DNA of 64,000 nucleotides from positions 310,001-374,000 of the forward strand of contig NZ_JACHJG010000001.1 of NCBI RefSeq assembly GCF_014203545.1. The letters run 5' to 3'. The position numbers were made by a program, and so were the translations under genes. The stretch comes from Streptomyces netropsis. GTDB taxonomy: Bacteria; Actinomycetota; Actinomycetes; Streptomycetales; Streptomycetaceae. Positions 8,928 to 17,299 of this stretch are shown in pieces. The stretch's first letter is position 1. Each line of letters starts with the position of its first letter. The notes beneath the pieces are model-generated. The model was not told the DNA's origin. It made no database searches and saw only the letters and a list, made by a program, of their open reading frames with translations.

Positions 8928-10052
8928 CTAGGCCGCGGCGGCCAGCTGCTGCGGCGCGGCGACAGCCGCCAGCAGCGCGACGATCCGCTCCGAGGCCGAC
9001 CCGTCCCCGAAGGGACTCGGCAGGGCCGCCAGGCGCTCCAGGCCCGCCGGGCCTTCCGCGAGGCGGCGCCGGGCGACGCGCCCGATCTCCGCCCCCGGCT
9101 CGACGAGGTCCGCGAAGTCCGCCATCGCCTCCGGCCGCTCGGTCGAGCGGCGGACGACGACCAGCGGACGGCCCAGGACCGTGCACTCCTCCTGGATGCC
9201 GCCGGAGTCGGAGACGAGCAGCGCGGCGTGCGCGGCCAGTGCGAGGAACTCGGCGTAGCCCAGCGGCGCGGTCACGAACAGCGGGGCCAGCAGCTCCGCC
9301 AGCCCGGCGGAGGCGATCCGGGCCCGGGTGCGCGGGTGCAGCGGCAGGACGACCGGAACGTCACCCGCGAGGGCGCCCAGCTCACCGAGGATCGCGCGCA
9401 GCGCCTCGGGGGAGTCGGTGTTCTCCGGGCGGTGCACGGTGGCCAGGACGAAGCCGTCGGCGTTCAGCCCGTGGCGGGCCAGGAGCGCGGCCCGCTCGGC
9501 GGCGTCGGGGAGCTGGTTGCGCACGGCCTCGACGACGGTGTTGCCGGTGACGGCGATCCGCTCGTCGGCGATGCCCTCGGCGAGCAGGTTGGCCCGGTTG
9601 TCCCCGGTGGCCGCGCACAGTACGTCCGCGATCCGGTCGATGAGGACGCGATTGTGCTCCTCGGGCATGTTCCGGTCGTGGCTGCGCAGCCCGGCCTCGA
9701 CGTGCAGCAGGGGGATGCCGCGGGCGTTGGCGGCGAGCGCACCGGCCAGGGCGGCGTTGGTGTCGCCCTGGACGACGACGGCCAGCGGCGGCTCGGTGGT
9801 GAAGAGGGTGTCGAGCTGCGCGAGCGCCGCGGAGATCTGTACGGCCCGGGGCCGGCCGCCGATGCCGGTCAGGAAGGTCGGCTCGGGCAGGCCCAGCTCG
9901 GTCAGGAAGCGGCCCGACAGCTCCTCGTCGTAGTGCTGCCCGGTGTGGACCAGGTGCGCGGCGGGGCCGAGGAGGCGCACGAGGTCGGTGAGCTTGACCA
10001 GCTCGGGGCGGGTACCGAGGACGATGGCGATGCTGCGCGGGGGCAGGGACAC
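8928..10052 (-). CDS. wecB: UDP-N-acetylglucosamine 2-epimerase, non-hydrolysing
   Basis: This 374-aa cytosolic enzyme interconverts UDP-GlcNAc and UDP-ManNAc. The family signature is complete: GTRPELVKL at the N-terminus, HTGQHYDEEL, VVQGDTNAALAGAL, HVEAGLRS, PEEHNRVLIDRIAD, LPLHPRTRARI and the nucleotide-binding SDSGGIQEE near residue 280. ATG at 10052 follows CCAGGAG. It stands in a minus-strand block after a two-component system and before two glycosyltransferases, so it probably supplies UDP-ManNAc for a cell-surface polymer made by that block. No UDP-ManNAc dehydrogenase is in the window, so ManNAc itself may be the building block. Confidence 0.93.
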   Translation of the reverse strand: MSLPPRSIAIVLGTRPELVKLTDLVRLLGPAAHLVHTGQHYDEELSGRFLTELGLPEPTFLTGIGGRPRAVQISAALAQLDTLFTTEPPLAVVVQGDTNAALAGALAANARGIPLLHVEAGLRSHDRNMPEEHNRVLIDRIADVLCAATGDNRANLLAEGIADERIAVTGNTVVEAVRNQLPDAAERAALLARHGLNADGFVLATVHRPENTDSPEALRAILGELGALAGDVPVVLPLHPRTRARIASAGLAELLAPLFVTAPLGYAEFLALAAHAALLVSDSGGIQEECTVLGRPLVVVRRSTERPEAMADFADLVEPGAEIGRVARRRLAEGPAGLERLAALPSPFGDGSASERIVALLAAVAAPQQLAAAA

Positions 10053-10214
10053 GAGAGGACTCCTGGGGCTGGCAGGCGGTGACAGCTCCAGAGCCTGTGG
10101 TGCGTCGGTTGCGCGTCGGGACGGTCGTCGGTTGCCGGACGGTTGCGACCGCCGCGGGGGCGGCGAGTGGTGACTTCGGGCCCTCGCGGTTCCGGGACCT
10201 TCGGCCTGCCGGCC

Positions 10215-10937
10215 TCAGGGGCCTTCGGCTCCCTCCGGCCCCGCTTCGCCCTCCCCGTTCGCACGGTAGCGGTAGCCGAGCCCCCGTACGGCCTCCAGCG
10301 GGTCCGCCGCCTCGTCCCCGGCCGCCTGGCGCAGCTTCCGCCGCAGTCGCAGCACCGCGAACTTCACCCGCTCCCGGCCCCTGCCCTCCGGGTCGTCCCA
10401 CACCCGGTCGAGCAGCTGATCGGTGGTGATCACCCGGCCCCGGTTGCGGACGAGCACCTGGAGCAGCCGGTACTCGATGTCGCTGAGCCGTGCCTCGTGG
10501 CCCTGCCAGACCGCCGAGCGGCGGTCGGGCACCAGCCGCAGCCCGTCGTCGAAGGAGTCGCCGGCCCAGCGGGTGGGCGCGCTGCGGCGCAGCAGCGCCT
10601 CGACGCGGGCGAGCAGCTCGTCGTTGCCGAAGGGCTTGGGCAGGTAGTCGTCGGCCCCTGCGCGGAGGCCCCGGACCCGGTCGCTCTCGGCGCCGCGGGC
10701 GGTGAGCAGCAGCACGGGCAGATCGCTCAGGTCCCGGGTGCGCTCCAGCACCTCCCAGCCGTTGAGCTGCGGCAGCCCGATGTCCAGGAGCATCAGCGCG
10801 GGCCGCTCGGCGAAGAGCAGCCGCAGTCCGTCGCGGCCGTTGTCGGCGTGGATGACCTCGTGGCCGGCCTGGGTGAGGAGGGTCCGCAGGGCGAGGGTGA
10901 GGTCGGCGTCGTCCTCGACGACGAGTACGCGGGTCAT
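10215..10937 (-). CDS. OmpR/PhoB-family response regulator
   Basis: A 240-aa two-domain regulator. The receiver domain has the acidic pair (VVEDD), the phospho-acceptor Asp52 (LLDIGLPQLNG), a Thr switch (LLTARG) and the conserved Lys (ADDYLPKPF). A winged-helix DNA-binding domain follows, ending EAVRGLGYRYR. ATG at 10937 overlaps the TGA of the upstream histidine kinase (4-bp overlap), so the two are translationally coupled and form a cognate pair. It lies 160 nt upstream of wecB on the same strand and is a candidate regulator of that block. Confidence 0.9.
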   Translation of the reverse strand: MTRVLVVEDDADLTLALRTLLTQAGHEVIHADNGRDGLRLLFAERPALMLLDIGLPQLNGWEVLERTRDLSDLPVLLLTARGAESDRVRGLRAGADDYLPKPFGNDELLARVEALLRRSAPTRWAGDSFDDGLRLVPDRRSAVWQGHEARLSDIEYRLLQVLVRNRGRVITTDQLLDRVWDDPEGRGRERVKFAVLRLRRKLRQAAGDEAADPLEAVRGLGYRYRANGEGEAGPEGAEGP

Positions 10938-12094
10938 GCCGGTGCCTCTCGGGTGGCGGCCCCGGGGCGCGGGCCGGGACCGGCGAGGGGCAGCCGGATC
11001 CGGAACGCCGCCCCCTCGCCCTCCCGGCCGCCCGCCGTGATCGTGCCGCCGTGCAGCTGGACGATGGTGCGGCTGATGGCGAGCCCGAGGCCGGTGCCGG
11101 GGTAGCCGCCGTCCTGCGCGTTGGGGGCCCGGACGAAGCCGGTGAAGATCTCCTCCCGGTACTTCTCGGGGATCCCGATGCCGGTGTCGGCGACCTCGAT
11201 CTCCCAGTGGCCGTCCCGGGGCGCCGCCGTGACGGTGATCCGGCCGTCCGGCGGGGTGAATTTCGCGGCGTTCTCCAGCAGATTGACGAGGACGTGCCGC
11301 AGCCGGTGCCGGTCGCCGCGGAGGGCGGGCCCGGGGGCGCAGTCCACCACGGTGAACACGCCGGGCTCCCGGCCCGTGCCGATCCGGTCCAGCACGGCGT
11401 CCTCCAGCATCCGGTCCACCTCCACGGGGCCGAACTCCAGCTGGGGCCCGGCGGCCCGCATCCGGGTGGTGAGCAGCAGATCGGAGATCACCCGCTGCAT
11501 CCGCTCGGCGTTGCGCCGGATGGCGTCGAGGAAGGAGCGCTGGTCCCCGGTCAGTTCGCCGAAGGCGGGGTCGGCGAGCAGCTCGCAGAAGCTGCTGATG
11601 GAGGAGAGCGGGGTGCGCAGTTCGTGGGAGGCGGCGGCGGTGAAGGCGTTGCGCTGCCGGGCCAGCTCGGTGAGGGCCAGGTTGTCCCGTTGGAGATCGC
11701 GTTCGTTCCGCTTGCGCTCGCTGATGTCGTCGAAGAGCCACAGGGCCCCGAGGTAGGCCCCCTCGTGGCGCAGCGGTTCGACCTCCCGGCGGATGACGCG
11801 CCCGTCGTCGAGGGGGATCTCGGCCACCCGGTGGATACGACGGTGGGCCGGCATTCCGTCGAGGGCGCGGGGTCCCGTGTGATCGGCGGCGAAGAAGGCC
11901 CGTACGAGGGGGAGGACCGGCCGCAGGGGGGCGCCGGGGGAGAGGTCGACCCGGCCCGCCAGGTCGAACATGCGGACGAACTTCTGGTTGACCGCGAGCA
12001 CCCGGTCGTCCGGGCTCTGCAGGAGCGCACCCGGGGGCAGCGCCTCCAGGACGGCACCGAGCCGTTCCCGGTCCTCGGACGCCATGTCGCTCAC
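10934..12094 (-). CDS. Cytosolic PAS-domain sensor histidine kinase
   Basis: This 386-aa kinase has no transmembrane segment. A PAS-like domain occupies about residues 10-125 and ends in DDISERKRNE. A short coiled coil leads to the HisKA box SHELRTPLSS with phospho-acceptor His157, then HATPase_c N, G1 and G2 boxes (NLLENAAKF, VADTGIGIP, GTGLGLAIS). GTG at 12094 has GAGGAGA upstream. Its stop overlaps the response regulator start. The signal is probably intracellular or comes through a partner. It is divergent from folC and is the promoter-proximal gene of the five-gene block down to 6106. Confidence 0.9.
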   Translation of the reverse strand: MSDMASEDRERLGAVLEALPPGALLQSPDDRVLAVNQKFVRMFDLAGRVDLSPGAPLRPVLPLVRAFFAADHTGPRALDGMPAHRRIHRVAEIPLDDGRVIRREVEPLRHEGAYLGALWLFDDISERKRNERDLQRDNLALTELARQRNAFTAAASHELRTPLSSISSFCELLADPAFGELTGDQRSFLDAIRRNAERMQRVISDLLLTTRMRAAGPQLEFGPVEVDRMLEDAVLDRIGTGREPGVFTVVDCAPGPALRGDRHRLRHVLVNLLENAAKFTPPDGRITVTAAPRDGHWEIEVADTGIGIPEKYREEIFTGFVRAPNAQDGGYPGTGLGLAISRTIVQLHGGTITAGGREGEGAAFRIRLPLAGPGPRPGAATREAPA

Positions 12095-12287
12095 CCAGCT
12101 CTCCTCGGGCGGGGGCCCGCACTGCGGTCACCGGAGATTTCGGAAAAACCGTATGTCACGGATCCCGGCCCCGCTTGGCGTGAACCGGCCCCCGGTGGCG
12201 GCCAGTCGGGCGGCGCGGCGCCCTCCCGACGAGTGTGACCCCTGCCGCGCCAGCCCGTCCCCGGCCCCGCGCGCCGCCCCGGCTCCG

Positions 12288-12293
12288 TAGACT
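12288..12293 (+). promoter_or_regulatory. -10 element of folC, leaderless pattern
   Basis: TAGACT ends 7 nt before the folC GTG start at 12301, which has no Shine-Dalgarno sequence upstream. Confidence 0.45.
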
Positions 12294-12300
12294 GGTCGGC

Positions 12301-13839
12301 GTGAGCGAGCGCCCCCTGAACGACGACCATGGCGACACGGAATCCGGTGAATCTGGCGGAAACGACCAGTTCGCCGAGATCGTCGAAGCCGAGACCGACC
12401 GCGACCCCGACCTCGCCGTGATCGAGGCGGGCAGCCGGACCCTGCGCACCCAGGGCGGGCAGCCGCAGGGCGACGACGTACCGGCCCGCCCGGCCGACCC
12501 CGAGGTGGACCGGGAGCTCCGCGAGGTGGAGGCCGAGCTGGCGGGACGCTGGGGTGAGACCAAGCTCGACCCGTCACGGGCGCGCATCGAGGCCCTGATG
12601 GACATCCTGGGCCAGCCGCAGCGCGCCTACCCCTCGATCCACATCACCGGCACCAACGGCAAGACCAGCACCGCCCGCATGATCGAGGCCCTGCTGGGCG
12701 CCTTCGACCTGCGGACCGGCCGCTACACCAGCCCGCACGTCCAGTCCGTCACCGAGCGGATCAGCCTCGACGGCGCGCCGATCGCGGCCGAGCGCTTCAT
12801 CGAGACGTACCGCGACATCCAGCCGTACGTCCAGATGGTCGACGACCGCGAGGAGTACCGGCTGTCCTTCTTCGAGGTGCTCACCGCGATGGCCTACGCG
12901 GCCTTCGCCGACGCGCCCGTGGACGTGGCGGTCGTCGAGGTCGGCATGGGCGGCACCTGGGACGCGACCAACGTCATCGACGCCGGCGTCGCCGTGGTCA
13001 CCCCCATCTCCCTCGACCACACCGACCGGCTCGGCGCGACCCCCGGCGACATCGCCGAGGAGAAGGCCGGGATCGTCAAGGCCGATGCCACCGTCGTGCT
13101 GGCCCAGCAGCCGGTCGACGCGGCGCAGGTGCTGCTCAAGCGCTCGGTCGAGGTGGACGCCACGGTCGCCCGCGAGGGCATGGAGTTCGGCGTCACGGCC
13201 CGCGAGGTGGCGGTCGGCGGCCAGCTGCTGACCCTGCGCGGCCTGGGCGGCGAATACCCGGACGTCTTCCTTCCGCTGTACGGGGCACACCAGGCGCACA
13301 ACGCCGCGGTCGCCCTGGCCGCGGTCGAGGCGTTCTTCGGGATCGGCTCCCAGCACGCCCGCACGCTCGACATCGACACGGTCCGCAGGGCCTTCGCCTC
13401 GGTCACCTCGCCGGGCCGCCTGGAGGTCGTGCGCCGCAGCCCCACCGTCGTGCTGGACGCCGCGCACAACCCGGCGGGTGCGCGCGCCGCGGCCGAAGCG
13501 GTCACCGAGGCGTTCGGATTCAGCCGACTCGTCGGCGTGGTCGGCGCCAGTGCCGACAAGGACGTCCGGGGCCTCCTGGAGGCCTTCGAGCCGATCTTCA
13601 ACGAGGTCGTGGTGACCCGGAACTCCACCCCGCGGTCCATGGATCCGGACGAGCTGGCGGGCGTGGCCGTCGAGATCTTCGGCGCGGACCGGGTCCAGGT
13701 CGAGCCCCGTCTGGACGACGCACTGGAGGCGGCGATCACCCTCGCGGAGGAAGAGGCCGAGTACGCCGGCGCGGGTGTGCTGGTGACCGGCTCGGTGATC
13801 ACGGTCGGCGAGGCCCGGCTGCTGTTGGGAAGGCGCTGA
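12301..13839 (+). CDS. folC: Folylpolyglutamate synthase / dihydrofolate synthase
   Basis: The 512-aa protein adds glutamate to dihydropteroate and to reduced folates. The Mur-ligase-type P-loop ITGTNGKTST is at about residue 114-123, followed by TSPHVQSVTERI, VVEVGMGGTWDATN and the C-terminal DAAHNPAGA segment, all FolC signatures. GTG at 12301 is chosen because a -10 hexamer sits 7 nt upstream. From there an acidic, probably disordered extension of about 70 residues precedes the catalytic domain, longer than in E. coli FolC. The next gene starts 1 nt after the stop, so both are in one operon. Confidence 0.95.
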   Translation: MSERPLNDDHGDTESGESGGNDQFAEIVEAETDRDPDLAVIEAGSRTLRTQGGQPQGDDVPARPADPEVDRELREVEAELAGRWGETKLDPSRARIEALMDILGQPQRAYPSIHITGTNGKTSTARMIEALLGAFDLRTGRYTSPHVQSVTERISLDGAPIAAERFIETYRDIQPYVQMVDDREEYRLSFFEVLTAMAYAAFADAPVDVAVVEVGMGGTWDATNVIDAGVAVVTPISLDHTDRLGATPGDIAEEKAGIVKADATVVLAQQPVDAAQVLLKRSVEVDATVAREGMEFGVTAREVAVGGQLLTLRGLGGEYPDVFLPLYGAHQAHNAAVALAAVEAFFGIGSQHARTLDIDTVRRAFASVTSPGRLEVVRRSPTVVLDAAHNPAGARAAAEAVTEAFGFSRLVGVVGASADKDVRGLLEAFEPIFNEVVVTRNSTPRSMDPDELAGVAVEIFGADRVQVEPRLDDALEAAITLAEEEAEYAGAGVLVTGSVITVGEARLLLGRR

Positions 13840-13840
13840 C

Positions 13841-14179
13841 ATGAGAACGCTCTGCGCGAGCACCCTGATCGGTGAATTCTTCGTCATCGGTTTCGCCGGT
13901 CTGGTGGCCATGCAGACCTCCGACCTGTCCACCGGCACGGTCTGGGCGGTCAGCGGCACCGCGATGCTGCTGAGCGTGCTGCTGTGCGGCATGCTCACCC
14001 GGCCCGGTGGCGTACAGCTGGGCTGGCTGCTGCAGATCGGCCTGATCGCGAGCGGTTTCGTGGTCCCGATGATGTTCATCCTCGGGGTGGTCTTCGCCGG
14101 TCTGTGGTGGGCCTCGGTGCACTTCGGCCGCAAGGTCGACGAGGCCAAGGCCCGCTTCGCGGCCCAGACGGCGGCGTAG
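13841..14179 (+). CDS. DUF4233 small membrane protein
   Basis: This 112-aa protein has three to four hydrophobic helices (about 8-26, 33-50, 58-88). It ends in a basic/acidic cytoplasmic tail (HFGRKVDEAKARF). It matches the DUF4233 family, which in actinobacteria is found directly after folC. ATG 13841 follows the folC stop by one base, giving tight translational coupling. Its constant place between folC and ndk is the only clue to its role; no catalytic residues stand out. Confidence 0.85.
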   Translation: MRTLCASTLIGEFFVIGFAGLVAMQTSDLSTGTVWAVSGTAMLLSVLLCGMLTRPGGVQLGWLLQIGLIASGFVVPMMFILGVVFAGLWWASVHFGRKVDEAKARFAAQTAA

Positions 14180-14187
14180 GCCTGGCC

Positions 14188-14276
14188 GGCGGGCGCCCTG
14201 CGGGCGCGTCCTCAGGGGCCGGACAGGCTTGATGTGGCTGAGCTCGGCCGCCGAGCCCGTCCGGCGTTCGAGGACA
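14188..14276. repeat. Dispersed intergenic inverted-repeat element, full copy
   Basis: The left part GGCGGGCGCCCTGCGGGCGC then GTCCTCA (14188-14214) is identical over 27 nt to 40451-40477. The arm GTCCTCAGGGGCCGGACAGGC is matched in inverted orientation by GCCCGTCCGGCGTTCGAGGAC at 14255-14275, so the whole can fold as a long imperfect hairpin between the DUF4233 gene and the ndk promoter. A related half-copy is at 8853-8873. Confidence 0.7.
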
Positions 14277-14336
14277 CAGCACCGCTGTGCACGGGGGCCG
14301 GGCCGGGCCTGGTTCGGGAGCGCGCCCGGGCCCCTG

Positions 14337-14342
14337 TACTCT
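14337..14342 (+). promoter_or_regulatory. -10 element of ndk
   Basis: TACTCT at 14337-14342 predicts a start near 14350 and a leader of about 30 nt carrying AAGGAG (14365-14371) 7 nt before the ndk ATG. Confidence 0.45.
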
Positions 14343-14378
14343 CTGCCGCACCACACCCTGCCTGCAAGGAGCCGCAAT

Positions 14379-14792
14379 ATGAGCCAGCGCACCCTCGTCC
14401 TTCTCAAGCCGGACGCGGTCCGCCGCGGCCTGATCGGCGAGATCGTCGGCCGGATCGAGCGCAAGGCGAACTGGACGATCAGCGCGCTGGAGCTGCGGAC
14501 CCTGGACCGGGCGACGCTGGAGCAGCACTACGCCGAGCACGTCGGCCGTGAGTTCTACGAGCCGCTGATGGGCTTCATGGCCTCCGGCCCGGTCGTGGCG
14601 CTGGTCGTCGAGGGCGAGCGGGTGATCGAGGGCGTGCGCGCGCTGGCCGGTCCCACCGACCCGATCGCGGCGGCCCCGGGGTCCATTCGTGGCGACTTCG
14701 GCACCATCACCCGGGAGAACCTCATCCACGCCTCGGACTCCGAGGAGTCCGCCCAGCGGGAAATCAAGATTTTCTTTCCCGGCCTCGCCTGA
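14379..14792 (+). CDS. ndk: Nucleoside diphosphate kinase
   Basis: This 137-aa enzyme transfers the gamma phosphate between NTPs and NDPs through a phospho-histidine. The N-terminal LVLLKPDAVRRGLIG, the RGDFGT segment and the active-site His117 in NLIHASDS are all present. Length is normal. ATG 14379 has a good AAGGAG ribosome-binding site. It has its own promoter and a hairpin after the stop, so it is probably monocistronic. Confidence 0.97.
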   Translation: MSQRTLVLLKPDAVRRGLIGEIVGRIERKANWTISALELRTLDRATLEQHYAEHVGREFYEPLMGFMASGPVVALVVEGERVIEGVRALAGPTDPIAAAPGSIRGDFGTITRENLIHASDSEESAQREIKIFFPGLA

Positions 14793-14824
14793 TACCGGAT
14801 CAGGCCCGCGCCCATTCTGATCAG

Positions 14825-14851
14825 GGGCGACCGATTTCTTTTCGGTCGCCC
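14825..14851 (+). terminator. ndk terminator hairpin
   Basis: A perfect 10-bp stem (14825-14834 with 14842-14851) with a T-rich 7-nt loop lies 33 nt after the ndk stop. There is no downstream T-run. Confidence 0.7.
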
Positions 14852-15065
14852 TCTGGCATATGCGCGGCGAACGAGGGAACCTCTCACTCCGACACGACGT
14901 CACCATTACTGGGGCGCGCTCGTGTTCCGCCGACAATGGCGGAGGAACCCTCGCACCGTGTTCGAGCGGTCGAGACTACGATGAAGCTTCCGCGCCCCGC
15001 AGCGCACCACACCTGCCGACCTCAAGTAAGCATTCGCTCCAGCTGGGAAGGCCAGACGTATCCTC

Positions 15066-16097
15066 ATGGGGAACAACATGTCGTTCATCGGCCGTGACAT
15101 GGCTGTCGACCTCGGGACCGCCAACACGCTGGTGTACGTCAGAGGTCGCGGAATCGTCCTCAACGAACCGTCCGTCGTCGCCATCAATACCAACACCGGC
15201 GGTATCCTCGCGGTCGGCTCCGAGGCGAAGAAGATGATCGGCCGCACCCCGGGCAACATCGTCGCCGTCCGCCCGCTGAAGGACGGCGTCATCGCCGACT
15301 TCGAGATCACCGAGCGGATGCTCCGGTACTTCATCCTCAAGATCCACAAGCGGCGCTGGATGGCCCGCCCGCGCGTCGTGGTCTGTGTGCCCTCCGGCAT
15401 CACCGGCGTCGAGCGGCGCGCTGTCATCGAGGCCTCCACCCAGGCCGGCGCCCGGCAGGTGCACATCATCGAGGAGCCCATGGCCGCCGCGATCGGCTCG
15501 GGCCTGCCGGTCCACGAGGCCACCGGCAACATGGTCGTGGACATCGGCGGCGGCACCACCGAGGTCGCCGTCATCTCGCTGGGCGGGATCGTCACCGCGC
15601 AGTCCATCCGCGTCGCGGGCGACGAGCTGGACAACGCGATCATCCAGCACATCAAGAAGGAGTACAGCCTCCTCCTGGGTGAGCGCACCGCCGAGCAGAT
15701 CAAGATCACCATCGGTTCGGCGTACGACCTGGAGCAGGACGAGCACACCGAGATCCGCGGCCGCGACCTGGTCAGCGGGCTGCCGAAGACCGTGGTGATC
15801 TCCGCCGCGGAGGTCCGCAAGGCGATCGAGGAGCCCGTCAACTCCATCGTCGACGCGGTCAAGACCACCCTCGACAAGTGCCCGCCCGAGCTGTCGGGTG
15901 ACGTCATGGACCGCGGCATCGTTCTCACGGGCGGCGGCGCCCTGCTGCGCGGCCTCGACGAGCGGCTGCGCCGGGAGACCGGCATGCCGATCCACATCGC
16001 CGAGGACCCGCTGGACTCCGTCGCCCTCGGCTCGGGCAAGTGCGTCGAGGAGTTCGAGGCGCTCCAGCAGGTGCTGGACGCCCAGCCGCGCCGCTGA
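15066..16097 (+). CDS. mreB: Actin-like cell-shape/spore-wall protein MreB
   Basis: This 343-aa actin homologue polymerises on the membrane. In streptomycetes it works in spore-wall synthesis rather than rod shape (established for S. coelicolor). The ATP-binding phosphate loops are visible: [14 protein letters not shown] at the start, [14 protein letters not shown] near residue 160 and [11 protein letters not shown] near 290. ATG 15066 is used; ATG 15078 (MSFIGRD) is an alternative with GGGGAAC upstream. The 270-nt region before it carries no gene and probably its promoter. A hairpin 14 nt after the stop separates it from mreC, so read-through may be partial. Confidence 0.97.
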   Translation: MGNNMSFIGRDMAVDLGTANTLVYVRGRGIVLNEPSVVAINTNTGGILAVGSEAKKMIGRTPGNIVAVRPLKDGVIADFEITERMLRYFILKIHKRRWMARPRVVVCVPSGITGVERRAVIEASTQAGARQVHIIEEPMAAAIGSGLPVHEATGNMVVDIGGGTTEVAVISLGGIVTAQSIRVAGDELDNAIIQHIKKEYSLLLGERTAEQIKITIGSAYDLEQDEHTEIRGRDLVSGLPKTVVISAAEVRKAIEEPVNSIVDAVKTTLDKCPPELSGDVMDRGIVLTGGGALLRGLDERLRRETGMPIHIAEDPLDSVALGSGKCVEEFEALQQVLDAQPRR

Positions 16098-16111
16098 CGC
16101 GCGGCTGAAGA

Positions 16112-16137
16112 CCTCCCCCGCCCGGGAGCGGGGGAGG
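16112..16137 (+). terminator. Hairpin between mreB and mreC
   Basis: A 10-bp stem (16112-16121 with 16128-16137) with a 6-nt loop starts 15 nt after the mreB stop and has no T-run. Further GC-rich imperfect inverted repeats fill 16150-16205. It probably weakens read-through into mreC, which has a TATACA box of its own at 16283-16288. Confidence 0.55.
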
Positions 16138-16303
16138 AACGTTGCTCCGCCCCCCCCGGAGCGGCTTCCCGGACCCCTCTGCCGGGGGTCACCGGGGACC
16201 CCCGGGGGATTCGCCCCGAGGGCGTCGGCGGTCTTTGGCCGACCGCGCCCCGGCGCACCGGCGCCGCCGGGAAACAACCTGATATACAGGCAGAACGCTC
16301 CCG

Positions 16304-17293
16304 ATGACCGGCCCGGACCCGCAGCCCGGCCGGTCCGATGAGAAGGGCACGCCGCCGCACGTGAGGGACACACGAGAGAGCCGGCTGCTGCTGGTGCTGC
16401 TGGTCGCCATCGCTTTCGCGCTGATCACGGTGGACATCCGTGGTGGCGAGCGGTCCCCGCTCGACGGTGCCCGGCACGCCGCCGCGTCGGCCTTCGGCCC
16501 GGTCGAGGAGGGCGTCGCCTCCGCCGTCGACCCGGTCGGCAACGCCATCGCCGCCGTCCGCGACTCCGGCGAACGCCACACCAGGATCAGCGAACTGGAG
16601 CGCGAGAACACCGCCCTGAAGCAGCGGCTCGGCAGCGACGACCGCAACCGCGGCCGGGTCCGCGACCTGGACGCCATGCTCAAGACCGCCGGAGCCGGCC
16701 AGTACGGCATCAAGGGGGCCCAGGTCGTCGCCATAGGAGCGGCCCAGGGCTTCTCCTGGACCGTCACCATCGACTGCGGTGCCAACGACGGCATCAAGCG
16801 CGACATGACCGTCCTCAACGGCGACGGGCTCGTCGGCCGGGTCACCACCGTCGGACCGTCCACCGCGACCGTCCTCCTCGCCAGCGACCCCAAGTTCACC
16901 GTCGGCACCCGGATGGAGAAGACCGGCGAGATCGGCTTCGCCAACGGCCAGGGCGACCGCTCCCTGCGCGTCGAACTCCTCAACGGCAAGGCCGCCGTGC
17001 GCGAGGGAGACCGCCTCGTCACCTTCGGCTCCAGCAAGGACAAGCCGTTCGTGCCCGGCGTCCCCGTCGGCGAGGTCAGCCGCGTCGAGCCCGCCGGCGG
17101 CGGACTGACCCGCACCCTCCAGGTCCGTCCCTTCGTCGGCTTCAGCAAGCTCGACGTCGTCGGCGTCGTCGTCCAGGCGCCCCGCACGGACCCGCGCGAC
17201 ACCGTCCTGCCGCCCAAGCCGGAAACCCCCAAGCCGGCCCCCACGGTGACCGTCACGGTCACCCCCTCCGCGAGCGCCAAGCCCAGGGACTGA
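16304..17293 (+). CDS. mreC: Cell-shape/spore-wall protein MreC
   Basis: From ATG 16304 the protein has 329 aa; GTG at 16361 (VRDTRESR, 310 aa) is an equally good start because conservation begins there. One N-terminal transmembrane helix (LLLVLLVAIAFALI), a coiled coil (ISELERENTALKQRL) and the beta-domain (VTIDCGANDGIKRDMTVLNGDGLVGRV) follow the MreC plan. MreC sits outside the membrane and links MreB/MreD with the PBP2-RodA synthase. The C-terminal tail is Pro/Thr/Val-rich. mreD begins 6 nt later. Confidence 0.95.
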   Translation: MTGPDPQPGRSDEKGTPPHVRDTRESRLLLVLLVAIAFALITVDIRGGERSPLDGARHAAASAFGPVEEGVASAVDPVGNAIAAVRDSGERHTRISELERENTALKQRLGSDDRNRGRVRDLDAMLKTAGAGQYGIKGAQVVAIGAAQGFSWTVTIDCGANDGIKRDMTVLNGDGLVGRVTTVGPSTATVLLASDPKFTVGTRMEKTGEIGFANGQGDRSLRVELLNGKAAVREGDRLVTFGSSKDKPFVPGVPVGEVSRVEPAGGGLTRTLQVRPFVGFSKLDVVGVVVQAPRTDPRDTVLPPKPETPKPAPTVTVTVTPSASAKPRD

Positions 17294-17299
17294 AGACCG

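Noticed and set aside
7581..10082. 833-codon plus-strand frame over GT2 and wecB
   Set aside because: Complement of two recognisable genes; low-complexity Gly/Gln/Arg/Val product.
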